64,000 nt of DNA from positions 116,787,908-116,851,907 of the forward strand of contig OX352763.1 of NCBI GenBank assembly GCA_947095585.1. The letters run 5' to 3'. The position numbers and the translations under genes are program-made. Of this stretch, positions 38,601 to 47,140 are shown in pieces. The stretch's first letter is position 1. Each line of letters starts with the position of its first letter. This DNA is from Nephrocerus scutellatus. Taxonomy: Eukaryota; Arthropoda; Insecta; Diptera; Pipunculidae. The notes below the pieces were generated by a model. That model saw only the letters and a list, made by a program, of their open reading frames with translations, made no database searches and was not told the origin of the DNA.

Positions 38601-41600
38601 AATGGAAAGCCCTCCTCTACTGCACCCTTCTAAGACGTGAAGTAACGCACCTTGCATTTGTTATGATCGTGCTGTGCTTACCACTTATTATGATCGCCAA
38701 ATCATCAGCATAACCAATGGTGATGTAGCCTGATCTATGCAGATTGGCTAGAAAGTTTTCTATGACAGGTGACCATAGAAGGGGGAGAAGACGCCTCCTT
38801 GCGGGCAACCCTTAGCTGCAGTCACCGACGCAGACACTCCCCCTGAGGAGGAAATAATGACTCGACTTTCAAGCATGGCCCTTATCCATTGGTTGGTCGA
38901 GCCCTCGATACCTCTGTTACTGATTGCCCTTGCAAAAGAGTCGTAGCCAGTGTTATCGAAAGCACCCTCAATGTCAAGGAAAGCACACACAGCAAAGACT
39001 ATCATCCACGAATTAAATGACGCAGATTATAGAAAGTTTGACAAAAAACATTTGAAGGATTGTATTATGTACGATACTGGTAGCGCAATATCTTTGCCTA
39101 GCCCGATTACTTTTCAGCCCGCCCCTCATACTTTGCACTTCTCAAGTGTTTACGACAAAATGCCTCAGGTTTCGTCAACTAGCAGCAAATTTTTGATACC
39201 ATCTGGGGACTTTCACAACGCAACTAATAAAGCTGATCGTGATCATATTACTGTTGTTGTACCAACAATATGTGCTTAGTGTTAATGTTGATGGAATATT
39301 TTTTAAATTTTCATTCTATAAAAACAGAAATTGGCCGTAATCTCTGATAAAGAATTCCTTTCGATTTTTCTCCCCCCTTTGAATTGCTACTTTGCACGTT
39401 TGCACTACAGTTGAGATTTAACTTCAATGCCGTCATTGATCGTCTTACTAGTTGGTGTTTGCGGAAGTCCTTTGTGAGTATCTATCTTTAACAATCAAAA
39501 CAAACAAAACAAAAAAACCATTACTACCACCACAAACGGAAAATGCAAATTAATTCAGTAATGAATCCCGGTTGCGGACTAGAGGCATTGCAGCTTCCTA
39601 TCTGCTTTTTCTTTTCTTTTTCCTGGTATTGATTGCCGACAAAATTTTGGTGAGTGCTTTTAATTGAAGAGTACAGGGTGGTACTCTGCTCGGCAAAATG
39701 CAGCATAACTCATTTAATGTAATGTAAATATACAAAGAAAGCTTAACATGTTTACGTATCTGCTTTGTGCTTTTTTTTAGTAAACATAAACATAAAAGTT
39801 ATATATTTATATTTTTTAGCATGGCTCATAAATCCATTTTTTTAATTTCCTCAGTTATACGTTTTTCTATGTGGGAAAAAGCTACAGTTTTGTTATTGCC
39901 TGAATACATTTTCCGTTTTTCATTTTTTTTTTATTATTGTTCGTTCTTCCTCTTGTTCTTTGTATTTTCCTTTTTTTTTTTATCGAATTAAAATTTATTT
40001 TGAATTTTCTTTAACATTAGAGCGTACAATTAATTTATGCTTCTTAACACATAGTGTAAGAGTTTTATTTATTAACCAAATGACAATTTTTAAAAATTTC
40101 TTCCCTCCTTTCTTCATCCCTCAAAAAAATTCACACAGCTTCGAAAACAGAGTCGATTCAATGCACGAAAGAAGTTCCAATTTGCCATATTGTGTGTGCG
40201 TGCTATGATTAGAATAAGAAGGCTTCGCTATACCGCTGAGCCGCTCTGCGTGGAAGAGGCTATTCGAGATCCATATAGGGTAAAAGTTTTACGAAAGGTA
40301 AGTCCTGAAGTGATATTTTTAGATTTTGTTATTATCTCCAAGAAAAGAACACGTACAAGGTGCGAGAATATAAAACGGTGAAAATTATATCTTAATACCA
40401 AGGGTGTCCCAACAAGAGCGCCGGATTTGCTAATTTGGACTTAGATAGCTAGAGGTCTGCATGAATACATTCATTTGCTCTCTGCAATAGGGTACAGTAC
40501 TTCAGTGTACTCTATTCATACGAACATATGAAACAAACACTGTACAACATTCGATCACCACAAACCAAAACGAGTACACTGTTTGATTTCTCTTTTGCAT
40601 TTGAATACATTATCCAAACAAAACGTGTGCATTAATAACTGCTAAAAATGCACTGAGTACACCGAGTACACTGAGTACACTAAATGTACTATATTCGGTG
40701 TACTCAGTGTACTGAACCCATTTTTTGTGAGTACACTGCACTAAAAATTTTGTTGAGAATGGGTGAACTACCCATTTGACAAACACCAGAAGGCGCTCTT
40801 GTTGGTACACCCTATATAGGAACGTTGGTGCTTATATATAGGTCTGACTATAACGGCTAAACCATTGAACCTTTCCAGCTTTCCAAATTTTAATCACACC
40901 ATATGTTCGTGTGGTGCTCCGGATTGTTTTCGTTTGTGTTAAACCCCCTTAGGTGACGCTGGGGTCGCCTTTTTTAAAAATTCTTATTTATGGACCGATT
41001 TGGCTCAAATTCACACCATATAATATATAACACAAGTAAATTTAAAAAAAAAAATCGTGTTTCGGGTACGAATTTTTATAAATATTCATGCATCTGTTTT
41101 TGTGGTCGGGGCTATTTTAAAGAATTTTCTTTTTTCCACGCTTCACACGCGCCACATGCGACTCGCGACTTGCGCTAAAAGCGGCATATCAAAAAGGCCC
41201 CTGACATTGAGCCGCTCACAAAATTTCAGCCCTCTAGGTCTTGCGAAAGTGGCTACAAAAGACCTCAAAAAACAAGAAAAACGACTTCAAACCATCACAC
41301 GTTTCACACGCGAAACGTGGCACGCGTCATACGTAAAATAAAAAAAATGCTATTTTGGACTTAGATACTCACAAAATTTCAACTCTCTCGTGTCGTGTGG
41401 AAGGTGATTAAAAAGAACCTCAAAGAAGTCGAAAAAAAATTCAACCCATCGCACGCGGCACACGCGTCATACTCGGAATATAAAAAAAGCTATTTTGGAC
41501 TAGACAAACAAAATTTCAGCTCTCTAGGTCGTGTGGAAGGACCTCAAAGAAGTCAAAAAAATTCAACCCACCACACGCGACTATTTAGTTCATCTGCAGA

Positions 41601-43077
41601 TTCGTTGCCTGCAATTTCCTGATGACCAGGGACCCAACCGAGCTTAACTATGTTGTGTTTGGCAAGAGATTGCATTGCATCGTATCAGTTTTTGACTGAT
41701 AACAAGTCCATAAAGTTGGACGCAAGTGCCTTAAGTGCTGGCTGGCTATCGCAAAAAAAAAAATTATTCTAGCGCCCGTTATTCCTTTACTAACGTTAAT
41801 CCTGGCGCAGATCTCAATGGTATGAAGTTCCGCTCGAAAAACCGTGGGACTTTTACCTTAATAGCGCATCTAGCGGCGGTCCCCCTTCTTTCTCCTCCTG
41901 AGAAGGAAATAATAGCTCGACTTTCAAGCATGGCACGTATCCAATGATTGGTCGAGTGTTCGATACCTCTGCTACTGATTGCCCTTGCAATAGAGTCGTA
42001 GCCAGTGTTATCGAATGCGACCTCAATGTCGAGGAAGACACACAGGGCCACTTCCTTGGAACGAAAAGTTTCTTTTATCTCCTTTACAAAATAGTAAAGG
42101 GCACCTTCTGTGATTTTGCCTTTCCTGTACGGAAACTGACTTGAGGGCAGCGGGGAAGACCGGCCTCTAATATGAACATCAATAAGTCTCTCCATAGTTT
42201 TGAGGACAAATGACGTTATATATTAGGTCTGTATTATTTAGGCAGCTCACTAGGCCTATTGCCTCTGGTTTGCGGCTAAATATCACATTTACCTGTCTCC
42301 AGGTATTAGGAATATACCCCCACTTGTAGCTGGCTCTAAATAAAGTAATCATACCCGGTAGGATGAGCAGTGTTATATGATACTCGTAGTTTTTTGTTCT
42401 AAAAAGCGTTTCTCGACAACTATTATTGCGGGATTAATTATTTGATTAGAATAAGGAGCTTTTCGTCTCTTGGTATTAATTCAATTCAATTTTATTTAGC
42501 TGTTTGGGACGCTTCAATACCCGTTCGTTAGTTGGGGCGCAAAGATGCATACATTAGGAATTATAATATAGTTATATAAACTACATAGTGGGTGCTGTGG
42601 CTCAGTGGAAATTCGCGTGGCTACTGAGCAGGAGGTTCGAGGTTCGAATCCCAGTAACACCAAAAGTATCTTTCACGGTGTCCCACCTCTCGCGAATGGG
42701 TGACAAACGTACCGAGAGTAATAACTTGTCACGGAAAGCTTCTCACTTTTCCGTTCAAATTCGGCCTTTAATTGTAGGTCCCTTCCATTTGTGCCCAAAA
42801 ATATACATGCTCAACACAAATGGTTGCGATAAGCTAGGCCTTGGGCTATTATTATTATATAAGCAACATAAAATATTTATATTATCTTCTGTTATTCTAT
42901 TTTCTCACTTTCTTAATCATATTTACTCTTTTACCACCACAGGTCATCGATGGCTGTGCCTTCCGTGTCTATGGGCATTGGGTTAAGAAAGGCGAAGGAC
43001 AGAACCGTGCTGCTCTTTTCGAGAACACACCCAGAACCGAACTACATGCGTTATACATTAACAATCTTAGTCGATAG
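23433..43077 (+). CDS. PhKgamma: Phosphorylase b kinase gamma catalytic subunit (5'-incomplete, nine exons)
   Basis: Catalytic subunit of phosphorylase kinase, which phosphorylates glycogen phosphorylase in the cytosol and so starts glycogen breakdown. Exons: 23433-23611, 23676-23808, 23884-24035, 24102-24192, 24290-24426, 24492-24589, 32211-32528, 40139-40297, 42943-43077. Phases fit at every junction and the joined frame gives about 466 residues to the stop at 43075-43077. Visible kinase marks: GISSTV (glycine loop), AAKII (ATP lysine), [32 protein letters not shown]. The C-terminal domain, with [11 protein letters not shown] and the conserved [20 protein letters not shown], is the calmodulin-binding/regulatory part of this family. 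Exons 6-7 and 7-8 are separated by 7.6-kb introns full of transposons. The first exon(s), about 30 residues in fly homologues, were not found. It converges on FucT6. Confidence 0.95.
23676..23808 (+). CDS. PhKgamma: PhKgamma exon: hinge region
   Basis: Encodes [18 protein letters not shown], the hinge, and [17 protein letters not shown]. Acceptor atgcag, donor gtgagt; both flanking codons are split. Confidence 0.95.
23884..24035 (+). CDS. PhKgamma: PhKgamma exon: catalytic loop and DFG
   Basis: Contains the catalytic loop [14 protein letters not shown] and the magnesium-binding DFGF. Acceptor attag, donor gtaaat. Confidence 0.95.
24102..24192 (+). CDS. PhKgamma: PhKgamma exon: activation segment
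   Basis: Encodes [20 protein letters not shown] and GYSQEVD. The segment has no obvious need for activation phosphorylation, as usual for this kinase. Donor gtacgt. Confidence 0.93.
24290..24426 (+). CDS. PhKgamma: PhKgamma exon: C-lobe
   Basis: Encodes [20 protein letters not shown] and [12 protein letters not shown]. Acceptor ttttcag, donor gtctgg (a weak GT donor supported by phase and by homology). Confidence 0.93.
24492..24589 (+). CDS. PhKgamma: PhKgamma exon: end of kinase domain
   Basis: Encodes [19 protein letters not shown] and [11 protein letters not shown], the last helices of the kinase fold. Donor gtgagt opens a 7621-base intron. Confidence 0.93.
24940..25165 (-). mobile_element. 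LOA/I-group LINE fragment in a PhKgamma intron
   Basis: Minus-strand reading includes [13 protein letters not shown], the post-palm motif of the LOA-type copies (compare VIRPILTYG at 4597-4956). Only a short, stop-containing piece remains. Confidence 0.5.
25490..25625 (+). mobile_element. RTE endonuclease fragment
   Basis: Matches 1070-1190: MMVRMYRGANVDS and [12 protein letters not shown] correspond to VRTYRGGNVNS and HYLVGMVLQARIA. The catalytic SDH is damaged. Confidence 0.65.
25690..27000 (+). mobile_element. CR1/Jockey-like LINE, broken
   Basis: Reverse transcriptase start at 25725-25800 ([26 protein letters not shown]), then [22 protein letters not shown] at 26298-26361. The YADD-equivalent near 26395 is shifted out of frame. 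[15 protein letters not shown] follows at 26658-26700 and GFLKRC near 26745. The end near 26890-26960 is scrambled. Better preserved 3' sequence of the same family is at 34570-35350. Confidence 0.8.
27001..29175. other. PhKgamma intron: unassigned AT-rich sequence
   Basis: Holds an (AT)n run at about 27636-27660 and long T-rich tracts at 27850-28260. A 104-codon minus-strand frame at 28461-28775 is open but unrecognised. No exon identified. Confidence 0.45.
29180..30790 (-). mobile_element. third-family LINE, broken
   Basis: Same family as 20770-22620. Minus strand: [19 protein letters not shown] and [18 protein letters not shown] at 30450-30270, a stop-ridden palm, then [39 protein letters not shown] and [13 protein letters not shown] at 30028-29801. 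The catalytic YADD reads YTDG, so it is inactive. The 3' domain down to 29180 is fragmentary. Confidence 0.8.
30791..31525 (-). mobile_element. mariner, N-terminal part
   Basis: Minus strand: [27 protein letters not shown] and SDAERSGR (DNA-binding domain of the SETMAR/mariner type), then [13 protein letters not shown]. Stops follow. Its outer end near 31495-31525 reads TAGGATAGGTCAATAAGTCC on the minus strand, like the ends of 32835-33732. The C-terminal half is lost where the LINE at 29180-30790 begins. Confidence 0.75.
31580..31822 (+). mobile_element. short non-coding repeat with TAAATTCTCTA inverted ends
   Basis: taaattctcta (31616-31626) and its inverse tagagaattta (31809-31819) bracket a CA-run, a segment with acatgtgtgcaaaatttcaa and aatcgggc, and a ccagccagccagcc tract. 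Homology to the copy at 48060-48565 begins about 36 bases outside the left repeat (acaacccataaaaatt), so the true left end is further out. Superfamily unknown. Confidence 0.65.
32211..32528 (+). CDS. PhKgamma: PhKgamma exon: low-complexity linker
   Basis: Starts after gatttcgtag in phase 0 ([10 protein letters not shown]) and continues through [19 protein letters not shown] into a Ser/Ala/Asn/Gly-rich stretch ending NELLNRKQ. The frame demands a phase-0 end; the only fitting donor nearby is a non-canonical GC (cag|gcaggt) at 32529. The GT four bases later would break the frame with the next recognised exon. Confidence 0.75.
32835..33732 (+). mobile_element. mariner with inverted repeats, internally deleted
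   Basis: Ends: cgagggcaggtcaataag at 32835 and its inverse around 33705-33732, each next to TA (32833-32834; 33733-33734), the mariner target. The plus strand encodes [20 protein letters not shown] (first Asp), a frameshift after 33230, [14 protein letters not shown], then [10 protein letters not shown] (second Asp), [16 protein letters not shown] (third Asp) and [19 protein letters not shown]. The N-terminal DNA-binding domain is deleted; 898 bp against about 1.3 kb for intact family members. Confidence 0.9.
33936..34400 (+). repeat. degenerate AAAAGACCCTC array
   Basis: A-richer version of the CCTCAAGACCC arrays: units such as aaaagaccctc and aaaagacctcc about 11-14 bases apart, split by a SINE at 34199-34312. 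Confidence 0.75.
34199..34312 (-). mobile_element. 5'-truncated SINE
   Basis: Minus strand matches the SINE 3' half: ccatttgtgtgaaaaaata, acacaaatggtcgcgag, ggtctgtcgggccgaatatt and an (ATT)n tail. aaagacctcca flanks it on both sides (34188-34198, 34313-34323) as a candidate target duplication, though the host array itself repeats similar words. Confidence 0.8.
34430..35355 (+). mobile_element. CR1/Jockey-like LINE, 3' part
   Basis: A 225-codon open frame (34572-35249) covers the domain after the catalytic core: [63 protein letters not shown], then [19 protein letters not shown] and RSALNAYQ. A frameshift near 35225 leads to the remaining tail. It is the longest surviving LINE frame in the window. 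The palm with its catalytic aspartates is missing. Confidence 0.85.
35356..35930. other. no gene recognised
   Basis: AT-rich intron sequence between transposon fragments; no recognisable exon or repeat. Confidence 0.45.
35935..36110 (-). mobile_element. mariner C-terminal end
   Basis: Minus strand reads [20 protein letters not shown] followed by KCIRLC, the last conserved block of mariner transposases, then a terminal sequence ending CAGCCCGCCCTTGTA. It may belong to the same element as 37386-37740. Confidence 0.65.
36110..37385 (-). mobile_element. Tc1-like transposon copy, decayed
   Basis: Minus strand order: [35 protein letters not shown] (DNA-binding domain), then [20 protein letters not shown] and [20 protein letters not shown] with EGVIGPYF (core), and [19 protein letters not shown] with VPADMCGRV (end). 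Middle and third catalytic residues fall in broken frames. Same family as 5735-6075 (-) and 57300-57720 (+). Confidence 0.8.
37386..37740 (-). mobile_element. mariner central fragment
   Basis: Minus strand: [17 protein letters not shown] with the first catalytic Asp, [20 protein letters not shown] and [10 protein letters not shown], in two frames. The Tc1-like copy begins where this stops. Confidence 0.75.
37740..39010 (-). mobile_element. LOA/I-group LINE, broken
   Basis: Minus strand: [20 protein letters not shown] and [17 protein letters not shown] at 39005-38760, then [20 protein letters not shown] at 38808-38617 with an intact [19 protein letters not shown] near 38500, and RNase H ([20 protein letters not shown]) at 37982-37850. 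Frameshifts divide the blocks. It sits in the 7.6-kb PhKgamma intron against the gene's direction. Confidence 0.85.
39011..40138. other. PhKgamma intron: unassigned, T-rich
   Basis: A 109-codon plus-strand frame overlaps the LINE edge (38950-39279). From 39100 to 39280 its residues have no family I recognise. T-runs dominate 39770-40130, the last being the tract before the acceptor at 40137-40138. Confidence 0.45.
40139..40297 (+). CDS. PhKgamma: PhKgamma exon: calmodulin-binding region
   Basis: Starts after cacacag with [14 protein letters not shown] and runs through [16 protein letters not shown] to [11 protein letters not shown] second in-phase acceptor at 40149-40150 would remove LRKQ, so two isoforms are possible. 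Donor gtaagt. Confidence 0.9.
40401..40813. mobile_element. 413-bp MITE with 22-bp inverted ends
   Basis: 40401-40422 and 40792-40813 are inverted copies with one mismatch (core AACAAGAGCGCC). The interior has no frame but many GAGTACACTGAGTACAC-type words and an inner inverted pair (around 40655-40720). It starts about 100 bases after the donor of the PhKgamma exon 40139-40297. A target duplication was not obvious. Confidence 0.8.
41130..41590 (+). repeat. diverged satellite units
   Basis: Three worn units with the words tcacaaaatttcagccctctagg (one residue group per unit), ggtcgtgtggaagg, aaaagaacctcaaagaagtc and CG-rich acgcgtcatac segments, about 145-165 bases apart. Related to 6141-6870. 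Confidence 0.75.
41585..42395 (-). mobile_element. LOA/I-group LINE, broken
   Basis: Minus strand: [20 protein letters not shown] and [20 protein letters not shown] at 42195-41900, preceded by [10 protein letters not shown]. At 41600-41650 a RNase H piece ([18 protein letters not shown]) is directly adjacent, so the catalytic core between is deleted. Confidence 0.7.
42587..42855 (+). mobile_element. tRNA-derived SINE, full-length copy
   Basis: The head has a perfect pol III A box, TGGCTCAGTGG (42598-42608), and B box, GGTTCGAATCC (42641-42651). It is followed by an unrelated body, the acacaaatggttgcgat and ctaggccttgg words shared with three truncated copies, and an (ATT)n tail. tatataaactacat (42573-42586) and tatataagcaacat (42856-42869) look like a 14-base target duplication with two differences. 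The head does not fold into a working tRNA. It lies just before the last PhKgamma exon. Confidence 0.9.
42943..43077 (+). CDS. PhKgamma: PhKgamma last coding exon
   Basis: After accaccacag: [20 protein letters not shown], then [20 protein letters not shown] and the stop at 43075-43077. This is the most conserved part of the C-terminal domain. Confidence 0.95.
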   Translation, partial: VIDGCAFRVYGHWVKKGEGQNRAALFENTPRTELHALYINNLSR

Positions 43078-43865
43078 AAAAACGTAGCGTTGACTTATTA
43101 TTAGACATAAAAGAAAAGAAAACCGAAAACTTTAGAGAAGATAAGCTGAAACAAATCCTATATATAAATGTAGTTTCAAAATATTTTCTAGATCTTAAAT
43201 AACGCTGTCGTGTAACCATAATTACCTATTATATAAATATTATTCCTTATTTAATATATTATCTCTAATGTTTATTACCAAACTATTTAATTTATAAAAA
43301 AAAAAAAACAGAAAAGAAACTAAATTATTGCTTAGTAATGTTACCAAAAATGATTGAAAATTCGTTCCAAATTTCACCTAACTCTCTAAATTAAATATTT
43401 TATATCTATTTATATGTATCTACAAAAAAAGTATGTACTCGCATACATACAGCTGAATATTTCGGTGCACTAGGATTTGATGAAATTTTCGTTTTCGTTT
43501 GGAAGTTTTTACAATCATATGAACTTGAACAAAAAAAAACAGAACTATCAATAAGAACACTACATTGTAAGGAAATTTATTAAATTATTGACAGAAAAAA
43601 AATCAATAAAAAATGAATACTGAAATTTTAACATCATCTTCTTTTAATTGTTGCCAATTGAAGAAAAGAAAAACCTCAGAATCAATATTCAATTTCTATT
43701 TGTCGTTAGTGAATACATAAATACCAAATTTGAAAGTTTAATTAATAATTAAATCCAAAGCTTACATATCATACTCATTGTGTTGCATTTTGTTGCTTCC
43801 ATCAACGCTATCCTCATAACGAAATTTGAAATTTAAACTATTTACCAGATTCAGATATTATGAAT
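43078..43865 (+). other. probable PhKgamma 3' UTR and downstream
   Basis: AT-rich, no frame. A candidate poly(A) signal AATAAA lies at 43605-43610; I cannot tell which signal is used. Confidence 0.45.
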
Positions 43866-43872
43866 AATAAAT

Positions 43873-44232
43873 GGCGTTTCTGCAGTATAGCCCGCATGCG
43901 AATTTACGCTCCTTGCCACGCCCACTACCACAACCCCGCCGGCCCCTTTTGGGGCGGCAAAAAGAAGGCGGCGGCCACGCACCGTTTTAGTAGGAGGGTC
44001 TGTCAAATTTTTTTCCTTCAGAATTTGCCAAGTGGTTTGGGGATAACCCCTAAACATCCTTCAAATCACTTGGGATAATGGACTTTTCTGAAAAACTAAT
44101 TTAACACGTATGGCCCTCCTACAAAAACGGGGCGTGACCGCCAAGAAAAAATGCGGTTTTCAGGGAGTGTACAATGAGGGCTTTCAGGGAAGGGAACCCC
44201 AAATCCAATGCGGGTTATACTGCAGTTTAGCC
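43873..44232. mobile_element. 360-bp MITE
   Basis: Ends are inverted: ctgcagtatagcccgcat on the left (from 43880) and, inverted, ctgcagtataacccgcat on the right (to about 44222), inside an outer ggc/gcc. A second inner inverted pair (taggaggg near 43991, ccctccta near 44114) gives hairpin potential. No coding frame matches a transposase. Confidence 0.75.
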
Positions 44233-44239
44233 TAAAAAA

Positions 44240-45030
44240 TTACTAATTATTTCAAGAGAGAATATAAAATAGAAAACAAATACATAAATGGTAATTTGAT
44301 ACAAGATACTAGGAAGATAGAAACAATACCTATACGAGTGTCCTATCTACAATTTACAAAAATAATAAGTTAAATAATATAACAACATAGTTATAGATGT
44401 AAAGGTCATTAAAAATAAGCTAGACACAAACACAGAAGATGTCAAATCATAGAGTAAAAAAATAACAATCAAATATAAATTAAAAACAACACAATCACAA
44501 AATTACAATCAACCAAAAATAAAATGTCACGGAAAAGTAATAAATTATTTTATTATGGACTAAAAGAAATGAGTGCGTGTTATCTTTACAAGCGTTTGAA
44601 GTGAAACTTCCTTGACGTTATGGCATATATTACGATTAAATTAATAAAATAAAAAGTATTTTAAAACAAAGACCAAAGAACTAAATTTATGCGCGACGTT
44701 TTGTTGATAAAATAGTCTTGTAGTGTTCTGTGCCAATGCTTCAATACGCATAAGCATTAATACTCCGAAAAGACCCTAAAAAGATCCCCAAAACACAGAC
44801 CTCCAAGAGATCGTTCGAAGTGTAACGAGGTAAATACTGGGGTACATTTTTAGGTTACTGCCACTCCTGGTTCCTTAGCCGCTGACTCGGGTCTCGTAAC
44901 GACGGGTACGGGCAAGAAACGTTGGATTCCACTTCAGGCGAATTTACTGGGAATCTGTCCCTACGGGTTTTAGTGGGAAGGAGCGGATTTTTCACCACTC
45001 GCTCCCTACTAAATAGGACCTAGGCCCTAA
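44240..45030. other. no gene recognised
   Basis: AT-rich to 44760, then a short AAGACCC-type tract and a more GC-rich stretch leading into the tandem repeat at 45049. Confidence 0.45.
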
Positions 45031-45048
45031 GAGATATCGAAGCTCAGG

Positions 45049-45255
45049 GTGGAGTCCTATAAGGCCCGCCAGAGTCCTGAGTTCGAAGGGTTTCTACACC
45101 TAACAAGGGGGATCTCTCCTTATCGACGTTTTCAGGCCCACCAGAGTCCTGATTTCGAAGGGTTTCTACACCTAACAAAGAGGAATCTCTCTCTATTGAG
45201 GTTTTCGGGGTCTCGAGATGGAGTCCTATAAGGCCCGCCAGAGTCTCGAGATGAA
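45049..45255 (+). repeat. short tandem repeat, about 73- and 98-base spacing
   Basis: ggcccgccagagtcctga (45062), ggcccaccagagtcctga (45135) and ggcccgccagagtc (45233) begin units that share gtttctacacctaacaa and aatctctc. Possibly a remnant of a larger element; no protein recognised. Confidence 0.7.
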
Positions 45256-45699
45256 GAAAGGAGATTCTAATGCTAACCCACTGGGGAATTTAACTCACGT
45301 GATTCTAGCGCCGACCAACGTTTGCCATCGTCGATTTCGGTACCAATTTGGGTGTGGGATATTTCAGTGTTACAATGTAGTGTTTACTATGCGTATACTA
45401 TTTTCGCCGATGCCGTCTGTGTGAACCGTGTCACTCGAAAGTATAACTTCAATAAAATCTGTATAAAAATTTTCAGTAATTCATAATCGTAGCATCGTTT
45501 TTGGCAACCGAGTTTCCAGTCTGGGTTGCACACAAAAACGTTCGCTACCTGTCCAATTTCTAGACAATGTTCTCAAGTTGTCTTTCACTTTTATTACAAA
45601 ATGTGTATGGATTTCACAAACCTGCAGCTAAACATGCCACTTATATAAAGTCCAAATTAGGCTTTTTCATCGCCGCCAAGGAACGTGCTCGAGAAAGGT

Positions 45700-46740
45700 C
45701 AGCTTGTAAATGAGCCTACTAGAACACCGACCTTAACACCTTAACGCGTTGAACACTTGTATTCCGGCGGTGGATGATGATATTGCGTCTCACGGATTCT
45801 GTGCCGACCATAACAACTGCGACGTCACCTATCGTCGGTGCATTAAAGGGCCGCTCGTGCTCCACAGCCGGTGGCTTTTACCACAACCGTATAATCATCT
45901 GGCGGCATCTGTTTTGAATAGACGGATGAGGCTGTTGTGTTCGTGTAACATAGCTCGAAGACTCGAAACGATTTCCTTCTGATTTCAGTAATGATTGCGC
46001 AACGATTGTTCGACTTCTTTTGCTTCATAGGGAGCCGGGAGCTCCGATCCAATTCTGTGGTAGATTTGACCTTCCACTTTTAAGGCGCTGTTAACTACCT
46101 TACTTGCTCCGAAGGATGTCATTTGAAAGCATGAGTTGTACTTTCGGATATTTTGAAGGAAGTGCTTGGAAATCGAAGTGGCGCCAGAAATGTAACTTAG
46201 TAGCGGCAGCCACTCAATGGTGGTAAAACAACTTTACCGTTCAAACAGGGGATTCCTTAGCGAACTTCAAAACACGACAATGTAAGCAAATTTGTCCATT
46301 GCACCAGTCACTAGGTCTTCGTGATTCCGGTAGTCATCATGCTTATTGTAATGAAGTGCCGCCAATTTTAAATCGATTCGTTCTCTTGATCGAGCCATTC
46401 GTTAGCGAATGGCATCAAGACTTTCAATATGCTGTTTGGTGACTCTGCTGCTCTCGATGAACATGAAGTGTACTGTCACGCTTTTTTCGAAGCCGTGATT
46501 CGTGTTCGCCTTTCGTTTCTGTGGCTCTTGATATAGACGCTTTGTCGCGATTTTCCTGACGACGTGATGTGCGTTCATCAGCTGCTTCAGCTGCTCTTCT
46601 TTTCTTCATCTTCTTCGACATGGTGTAATCGTACAAAAGAAATGAATGAAAATGCGAATTTACACGCGTAAATGAAAACAAATCAGCCATGGAATTCGCC
46701 GATTGACCGGTTCAAATTGGGCTTTTTCACCTTTCATTTG
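45700..46740 (-). mobile_element. Helitron Rep/helicase protein, N-terminal remnants
   Basis: Minus strand: MSKKMKKRRAAEAADERTSR with an Arg/Glu-rich repeated stretch at 46620-46430, then (stops between) LAALHYNKHDD, ISKHFLQNIRKYNSCFQMTS with FGASKVVNS near 46150-46080, GQIYHRIGSELP, and RLFKTDA and NTSVQR-like pieces to 45750. The KYNSCFQMTSFGA block is typical of eukaryotic Helitron proteins. The HUH Rep site and helicase are not present. Many stops. Confidence 0.8.
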
Positions 46741-46849
46741 ATACCATTATTTAGGCCCACCCACTTTAAAATACGCCCCCTGCTGAACTTTCATAAGAAA
46801 GTCAGTTTTTGGCTCTAGCTCTGTCGAGGATTTTTGGATTTAGACACGA

Positions 46850-47140
46850 AATCCCGCACAGTACTACCCCACATGATCCTAGTGGCGCGCTCGATGGCAG
46901 ACTTGATATGAGAATTCCAGCTTTAACCGTTTGTCAAGGATGACGCCGAGATATTTAACCTCACTGAAATAAAGAAAAGTGGTGCCTTTGATAATGACAG
47001 GTTCTAGATGGACGAGTCGTCTTTTTGTGAAAGTCACTTTGTAAGTCACTAGAACGGTTTTGCAAGGATTGATGGATAGTCCTTCTCTGCTGCACCATTC
47101 TATGTTGTGTATTAAAGCACCTTGCATGACACTGGAGATG
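46850..47140 (-). mobile_element. LOA/I-group LINE fragment
   Basis: Minus strand MQGALIHNIEWCSREGLSIN with PCKTVLVTYKVTFTKRR, FSEVKYLGVILDKRLK: the region just after the catalytic box. It joins a CR1-like fragment in opposite orientation at about 47140. Confidence 0.8.

Noticed and set aside
38950..39279. 109-codon plus-strand frame (with [12 protein letters not shown]) as a PhKgamma exon
   Set aside because: Its first part is antisense of the LOA LINE, and neither splice phase nor family alignment supports it.
42587..42662. ordinary tRNA gene
   Set aside because: A and B boxes are perfect, but the arms do not fold into a tRNA, and related 3' parts elsewhere mark it as a SINE head.
44860..45430. 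LTR retrotransposon
   Set aside because: The region is GC-richer and repeated, but I found no paired long terminal repeats, primer site, gag or pol.
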